Part shown: piece by piece, positions 59,926 to 64,000 of the stretch
How positions within the stretch are numbered: position 1 is the stretch's first letter
Layout of the letters: every line of letters begins with the position of its first letter
Assembly (NCBI RefSeq): GCF_024748695.1
Contig: NZ_CP087176.1
Span: forward strand, 551,501-615,500
DNA length: 64,000 nt
From: Pseudomonas sp. B21-040
GTDB lineage: Bacteria > Pseudomonadota > Gammaproteobacteria > Pseudomonadales > Pseudomonadaceae
Direction of reading: 5' to 3'
The notes under the pieces: model-generated
What the model was told of the DNA's origin: nothing
Seen by the model: the letters and a program-made list of their open reading frames with translations, nothing else
Database searches by the model: none
Position numbers and translations under genes: made by a program

Positions 59926-61053
59926 TCAGCGCAGATAGTCGGCCAACCCTCGATAGCAGGTTGCCAAGTGATAAGGCGTGGTCGACGGCATGTCTTTGCG
60001 GCTGACTTCGCCCAGCTCATCCCGACACTCATACCAGCCGCCCGCATGCAGAAAGCGCTGTTGCAGCGCTTGTAGCTGGCGTTGCACCGCCGCTTCGGCG
60101 TTCGGGCGCAACGTCAGCGCCCTCAAGTATTCCGCCTGAGCCCAGATGCGTTGGGTGGCATCTTTGGCGTTGCCCTCCAGATCAAGCATCGCCTGTGCTG
60201 CACCGGTCTGCGCATCGACGCCTTGTTGTTCGGTGAATGCGAACGCACGGTCCAGCGATGCATGAAGTGGCGAACCGCGCAGCAGCGACGAAGATTCGAG
60301 CAAAAAATACCACTCGAACTGATGCCCGGGTTCGAACCAGTTATCCACAGCTCCCAGCGGTTTCTCCATCAACACGCTGTGTTGCGGGTCAATGAAGCGC
60401 TTGTGCATGGCTGTGCATAACGCGACGAGTGCACGTTGCACCGCGATGTCTTCGCGCACCGACAGGGTCGCGAGGAAGGCTTCGGCCAGGTGCATCAGAG
60501 GGTTTTGCAGCGGCCCGGAGTCGAGCGAAGACCAGTCGCGATCGAGGCTGGCGTCGTACAGACCGTCGCCTGTGGCGAAGCGCTGACCGATCACTTCCAG
60601 TGCCGCGTTGAGCGCGGATTCCACCAGCGGTTCGCGCGACCTGTCCCAGTAATGGGCGCAGGCGAACAGAATGAACGCGTGGGTATAAAGGTCTTTGCGC
60701 TGATCCAGCGGCGTGCCGTGCGGGTCGATGCTGTAGAACCAGCCACCGTGTTCGGCGTCGTGGAAGTGCTGTTGCAAGGAGCGGAACAGCTTGGCGCAGC
60801 GCTCCTGCGCGCCTGGCACCTGGCCGATCTGGCTGGAAAACAGATACAACTGCCGTGCGCATGCCATGGCCCGATAACGTTGAGGCGGCAGCGGTTGATG
60901 CTCGGCGTCCAGTGCTTCATAGGGCAACGCCATGTCGGCATTCCAGCCGGGGCCTTGCCAGAGCGGCACGATCACGTCCTGGAAGTGCTGTTGCACCGAG
61001 GCGAACAGGGCGGTCAATTCAGGCAGGGAGGCGGAGCGGGAAACAGGTGGCAT
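59926..61053 (-). CDS. AGE family epimerase/isomerase (mannose isomerase-like)
   Basis: A 375-residue protein of the N-acylglucosamine 2-epimerase / YihS-mannose isomerase family. It has the alpha/alpha barrel pattern: RYRAMACARQLYLFS, HGGWFYSIDPHGTP, KDLYTHAFILFACAHYWD, PLMHLAEAFLA and PGHQFEWYFLL (His residues of these segments are the usual catalytic ones). It may convert mannose to fructose; the substrate is inferred from the family only. Confidence 0.85.
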   Translation of the reverse strand: MPPVSRSASLPELTALFASVQQHFQDVIVPLWQGPGWNADMALPYEALDAEHQPLPPQRYRAMACARQLYLFSSQIGQVPGAQERCAKLFRSLQQHFHDAEHGGWFYSIDPHGTPLDQRKDLYTHAFILFACAHYWDRSREPLVESALNAALEVIGQRFATGDGLYDASLDRDWSSLDSGPLQNPLMHLAEAFLATLSVREDIAVQRALVALCTAMHKRFIDPQHSVLMEKPLGAVDNWFEPGHQFEWYFLLESSSLLRGSPLHASLDRAFAFTEQQGVDAQTGAAQAMLDLEGNAKDATQRIWAQAEYLRALTLRPNAEAAVQRQLQALQQRFLHAGGWYECRDELGEVSRKDMPSTTPYHLATCYRGLADYLR

Positions 61054-61129
61054 TGGCTGGCGTCGTCACGGCAGGGTCGATTGCGCGACATGTTAGCAGG
61101 CCTGAGAGATGCGGTGTCTGTCAGGCCGC

Positions 61130-61197
61130 CATCGCGAGCAAGCTCGGCTCCTACAAGAGCACGCATTCCACTGTAGGAGCCGAGCTTGCTCGCGATG
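61130..61197. repeat. REP doublet (REPIN), class 1
   Basis: Arms catcgcgagcaagctcggct (from 61130) and agccgagcttgctcgcgatg (ending 61197) are perfectly inverted. It lies upstream of the AGE gene and downstream of the hupE gene. Confidence 0.87.
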
Positions 61198-61221
61198 AGG
61201 CCTTCACCGGCGATAAAAAAA

Positions 61222-61794
61222 TCAGCCCGCCAACAACCACACGCCAGTCGCCGCCGAAGCCGCGCCCGCCAATCGAACCAATGGCGCAGCCGCTTGCGGC
61301 AGCAAGCGAACGACCGCATACCCGGTCGCATGCAACGCCGCCGTTGCCGCCACAAAACCTGCCGCATAGGCCCAAGGGCTCGACATGTCCGGCAACTCCA
61401 ACCCATGCGCCACACCGTGGAATAGCGCAAACAGCGCCGTCGCCCCCACCGCTACGCTCAATGGCGGACGAACGGCCAACGCCACCGCCAGCCCCAGCGC
61501 CAGCACCGACGCGGCAATCGCGCCTTCCAGCGCCGGCAGGTTCAGCCCTTCAAAGCCCAGCAGGCCGCCGATCAGCATAGTACCGACGAAGGTGCCGGGC
61601 AGCGCCCAGCGCGCCGCACCTTTTTGCTGAGCGGCCCACAAGCCGACCGCAACCATTGCCAGCAAGTGGTCGAGGCCGCCAATCGGGTGGCTGATGCCGT
61701 CGATCAAGCCGTTGTCACCATGACCCGGATGGGCGAAGGCGATGGCCGGGGTCAACAGCAGGGCCATGGCGCCCAGAATGCGTTTCAGTGTCAT
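61222..61794 (-). CDS. ureJ: HupE/UreJ family nickel transport protein
   Basis: A 190-residue membrane protein with a cleavable signal (about 1-21, LLLTPAIAFA) and about six helices. The mature N-terminus HPGHGD and HPIGGLDHLLAM (36-47) are the histidine motifs of HupE/UreJ, which bring nickel or cobalt across the membrane for metalloenzymes. It is downstream of ureG in the same direction, which supports a role in urease nickel supply. Confidence 0.92.
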   Translation of the reverse strand: MTLKRILGAMALLLTPAIAFAHPGHGDNGLIDGISHPIGGLDHLLAMVAVGLWAAQQKGAARWALPGTFVGTMLIGGLLGFEGLNLPALEGAIAASVLALGLAVALAVRPPLSVAVGATALFALFHGVAHGLELPDMSSPWAYAAGFVAATAALHATGYAVVRLLPQAAAPLVRLAGAASAATGVWLLAG

Positions 61795-61823
61795 GGATAA
61801 GCTTCCTTGTTGATAAGTCGTGA

Positions 61824-62438
61824 TCAGGCGGCTGTCAGCAGGCCCTGGCGTTCGATAAAGGCGATGATCTCTTCAAGGCCCAGTCCGGTTTTCTGGTTGC
61901 TGAACACAAACGGTTTGCCGTTGCGCATGCGTTTTGTGTCGCTGTCCATCATCTCCAGCGAGGCACCCACCAGCGGCGCGAGGTCGACCTTGTTGATTAC
62001 CAGCAGATCGGATTTGCAGATCCCCGGCCCGCCCTTGCGCGGGAGTTTGTCGCCGGCCGACACGTCGATCACGTAGATGGTCAGGTCGGACAATTCCGGG
62101 CTGAACGTTGCCGACAGGTTGTCGCCACCGGACTCCACCAGAATCAGGTCCAGCCCCGGAAAGCGGCGGTTGAGTTGATCCACGGCTTCGAGGTTGATCG
62201 AGGCGTCTTCGCGGATCGCCGTGTGCGGGCAGCCGCCGGTTTCCACGCCGATGATTCGCTCGGGTGCCAGGGCTTCGTTGCGCACCAGAAAATCGGCGTC
62301 TTCGCGGGTGTAGATGTCGTTGGTGACGACCGCCAGGTTGTAGCGCTCGCGCAGGGTCAGGCACAGGGCCAGGGTCAGGGCGGTTTTGCCGGAACCGACC
62401 GGGCCGCCGATACCGACACGTAGAGGTTGTGTGTTCAT
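61824..62438 (-). CDS. ureG: urease accessory GTPase UreG
   Basis: UreG hydrolyses GTP to drive nickel insertion into urease. The start at 62438 ([19 protein letters not shown]) gives 204 residues. P-loop GGPVGSGKT (11-19), the metal-binding CPH motif (Cys70-Pro-His72 in [13 protein letters not shown]), and NKVDLAP are present. It follows ureF with a 24-base gap. Confidence 0.97.
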   Translation of the reverse strand: MNTQPLRVGIGGPVGSGKTALTLALCLTLRERYNLAVVTNDIYTREDADFLVRNEALAPERIIGVETGGCPHTAIREDASINLEAVDQLNRRFPGLDLILVESGGDNLSATFSPELSDLTIYVIDVSAGDKLPRKGGPGICKSDLLVINKVDLAPLVGASLEMMDSDTKRMRNGKPFVFSNQKTGLGLEEIIAFIERQGLLTAA

Positions 62439-62461
62439 GTGATTCTCCAAGCTAAAAGGCC

Positions 62462-63136
62462 CTAGGAACGGAACAGACGGCTGTACTGGCGCTCATGGGC
62501 CATGCACGCCAGGGACAGGCCAAAAGCGGCGCTGCCATAGTGTTCGGGGTTGATTCGGGTGGCGTCCTGCTGGGCTTGTTGCAGCAGCGGCAGCAATTCA
62601 CTGGTCAGGCTTTGGGCGGCTTGCTGGCCCAGCGGCAGGGTTTTCATCAGTACGGCCAATTGGTTTTCCAGCCAGCTCCAGAGCCACGCGGCCAGCGCAT
62701 CCTGGGGACAGATTCCCCAGGCCCGTGCCGCCAGCGCCCAACCGAGGGCCAGATGCGGTTCGGGGCGTTGGTCGAGGAAGGCGCGAGCCGGCGCGTCCAG
62801 CTCCGGTAAACCGTTGAGCAGTTGCTGCAAGGAATAGCCCATCTGTCGGCTCTCTTGATGCAGCTCGCGGGTTTCCCGACTGGCACGGTGTTGTTCACAG
62901 CGTCGGAGCAATTCGGGCCAGTTCTCTTCGGCCGCCGCCGTGCAATGGGCAAGCAGCAGCGGCGCCTCGAACCGTGCCAGGTTGAGCAGCAATTGATCAC
63001 TGATCCAGCGTCGTGCGCCGTCCGCATTGCTTACGCGACCGTTTTCCACCGCCATTTCCAGACCCTGGGAATAGCTGTAGCCGCCAATCGGCAGCTGCGG
63101 GCTGGCCAGGCGCAGCAGCGCCCAGGCCGGGTTCAT
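62462..63136 (-). CDS. ureF: urease accessory protein UreF
   Basis: UreF is the helical chaperone that links UreG to the urease apoenzyme. 224 residues, starting [20 protein letters not shown]; the [16 protein letters not shown] motif is the family signature. Its start overlaps the ureE stop (ATGA). Confidence 0.95.
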   Translation of the reverse strand: MNPAWALLRLASPQLPIGGYSYSQGLEMAVENGRVSNADGARRWISDQLLLNLARFEAPLLLAHCTAAAEENWPELLRRCEQHRASRETRELHQESRQMGYSLQQLLNGLPELDAPARAFLDQRPEPHLALGWALAARAWGICPQDALAAWLWSWLENQLAVLMKTLPLGQQAAQSLTSELLPLLQQAQQDATRINPEHYGSAAFGLSLACMAHERQYSRLFRS

Positions 63137-63633
63137 AAGCGGACGCCGAACTGGTGCAGTTTCGGCGGATAGTTGAAATCTTCGTCACCGTGCCGGGAGT
63201 GGTGGTGGCCTCCGCCATAGGCGCCGTGTTCCGGCTGGAAAGGTGCTTCGAGGCTTTCGACCTTGGCATCCAGCTGTTCGAGCATGGCTTTGAGCACGTA
63301 ATCGTCGAGCAGGCGCAGCCAGCCATCACCGACCTGCAGGGCGACATGGCGATTGCCGAGGTGATAGGCGGCGCGAGTCAGCTCGAAGGCATTGGCGCAG
63401 GTAACGTGCAGCAATTGTTCGGGGCGGGCGCAGACACGCACGATGCGCCCGTCTTCGGCTTGCAGGCATTCGCCGTCATACAGGGGCGGCTGTCCGCGCT
63501 CCAAAAACAACCCGACGTCTTCACCTTCGGCACTGAAACAGCGCAAACGGCTTTTGCTCCGGGCTTCGAAGGTCAGGTGCAATTCGGCGGCCCAGACGGG
63601 TTGAGGGTCGATTCTGCGATGAATCACCAGCAT
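63133..63633 (-). CDS. ureE: urease accessory protein UreE (nickel chaperone)
   Basis: UreE carries nickel to the urease activation complex. The start at 63633 (MLVIHRRIDPQPVWAAELHL) gives 166 residues; the in-frame upstream extension covers the promoter region and is rejected. The peptide-binding N-terminal domain is followed by the metal-binding domain, and the C-terminus is His-rich (GGGHHHSRHGDED, about 140-152). A sigma-54 promoter match lies 37-52 bases upstream. Confidence 0.95.
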   Translation of the reverse strand: MLVIHRRIDPQPVWAAELHLTFEARSKSRLRCFSAEGEDVGLFLERGQPPLYDGECLQAEDGRIVRVCARPEQLLHVTCANAFELTRAAYHLGNRHVALQVGDGWLRLLDDYVLKAMLEQLDAKVESLEAPFQPEHGAYGGGHHHSRHGDEDFNYPPKLHQFGVRL

Positions 63634-63669
63634 CGGAAGGCTTCCAGCAATGGACATTGCTGAGGCTAG

Positions 63670-63685
63670 AGCAAGGGGCTTGCCA
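63670..63685 (-). promoter_or_regulatory. sigma-54 promoter of ureE-ureF-ureG
   Basis: On the minus strand: TGGCAAGCCCCTTGCT, a match to TGGCACG-N4-TTGCW with one deviation (A for C) and correct 12-base spacing. Predicted start is near 63659, 26 bases before the ureE ATG. TTGGTGC...GCACCAA repeats at 63749-63777 could be enhancer sites. Confidence 0.78.
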
Positions 63686-63748
63686 ATCGGGCAATACGTA
63701 GGAAATACCTGTCGGAGTGCAGGGGGTGGTGTGCAAAGTTGGTTGAAG

Positions 63749-63777
63749 TTGGTGCGAGGAGGGGTGTGGTGCACCAA
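63749..63777. promoter_or_regulatory. inverted repeat upstream of ureE, possible NtrC enhancer
   Basis: TTGGTGC (63749-63755) and GCACCAA (63771-63777) are inverted, and a TGGTGCACCA palindrome sits at 63767-63776. Half-sites resemble NtrC (TGCACCA / TGGTGCA), at about 90-120 bases from the predicted start, but the spacing does not fit the consensus exactly. Confidence 0.4.
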
Positions 63778-63789
63778 TTTGCGGCGCAC

Positions 63790-63815
63790 AAAAAAAGATC
63801 GCCATTGAGGCGATC
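63790..63815 (-). terminator. terminator of the TetR gene
   Basis: GATCGCC (63797-63803) pairs with GGCGATC (63809-63815) around ATTGA, with an A-run before it (T-run on the minus strand). It follows the stop of the TetR gene by about 12 bases. Confidence 0.85.
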
Positions 63816-63826
63816 AATTCAGGCGG

Positions 63827-64000
63827 TCATTCGGTGCTGCCGAGTCCTTGCCAATGCTTCAAACCGATAAAGATAAAGCGCAGTTGCTGAGTGATTTTCG
63901 CTTGAGGTGTCAAATGTTCAGGCAGCGCCTCGGCCGGCGGATCAATGATCTCGGGCAAGGTCGCAAACACACTTTTGACGATCAGATCAGCCATGACGCT
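63827..64000 (-). CDS. C-terminal end of a TetR-family regulator (5' end beyond window)
   Basis: 58 codons of an open frame run from the window edge to TGA at 63827, ending QQLRFIFIGLKHWQGLGSTE. This is too short for a domain call on sequence alone. Position next to ureE and the helical amphipathic tail fit the TetR regulator gene (desT in P. aeruginosa, controlling fatty acid desaturation) that neighbours ureE there. Assignment is by synteny. Confidence 0.45.
   Translation of the reverse strand, partial: SVMADLIVKSVFATLPEIIDPPAEALPEHLTPQAKITQQLRFIFIGLKHWQGLGSTE

Overview
The window is chromosomal DNA from a member of the Pseudomonas fluorescens group. The gene order follows the backbone known from Pseudomonas aeruginosa (motAB, rsgA-orn, queG, nnr-tsaE-amiB-mutL-miaA-hfq-hflX-hflK-hflC-hisZ-purA, tRNA-Leu, rnr-rlmB, rpsF-rpsR-rplI-dnaB, azurin, nadE-pncB, ureE-ureF-ureG). 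Many intergenic gaps hold REP-type inverted repeats of the kinds common in fluorescent pseudomonads. No prophage, insertion sequence, CRISPR array or rRNA gene was seen. Identities come from reading translated sequence, motifs and gene order; no database search was run.

Layout. 1-2.8 kb: the 5' part of an HDOD-domain gene, then the flagellar stator genes motA-motB. 2.8-4.7 kb: a three-gene accessory operon on the minus strand, encoding a ThsB-like TIR protein, a caspase-like protease and a second TIR protein, inserted between motB and rsgA. This is the most interesting locus. It looks like a type IV Thoeris-like (TIR plus caspase) anti-phage system, with an extra TIR gene. 4.9-21.5 kb: housekeeping genes (ribosome assembly, oligoribonuclease, queuosine, metabolite repair, t6A and i6A tRNA modification, cell-wall amidase, mismatch repair, Hfq, the HflKC complex, His and purine synthesis). 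21.7-26.4 kb: a chemoreceptor and a two-gene ferric iron ABC importer preceded by a Fur-box-like site.

26.6-34.5 kb: two tandem tRNA-Leu(CAG) units, each with its own promoter and terminator, then rnr-rlmB and the rpsF-rpsR-(membrane protein)-rplI-dnaB block. 34.7-44.1 kb: a YgiQ-type radical SAM protein and a three-gene transglutaminase / circularly permuted ATP-grasp / transglutaminase operon behind a sigma-54 promoter match. 44.3-52.8 kb: a small charged protein, a LOG-family enzyme, azurin, NAD salvage (nadE, pncB) and pipecolate/lysine catabolism (amaB, amaA with a divergent LysR gene).

53.1-58.3 kb: a complete braCDEFG branched-chain amino-acid importer behind an excellent sigma-54 promoter match. 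58.3-59.0 kb: a gene-poor stretch with a cluster of DnaA-box sequences. 59.0-64.0 kb: an SDR oxidoreductase, an AGE-family sugar isomerase, the urease accessory block ureE-ureF-ureG-hupE (also with a sigma-54 promoter match), and the 3' end of a TetR-family gene cut by the window edge. The three sigma-54 sites in front of amino-acid uptake, peptide/amide metabolism and urease maturation suggest shared nitrogen control.
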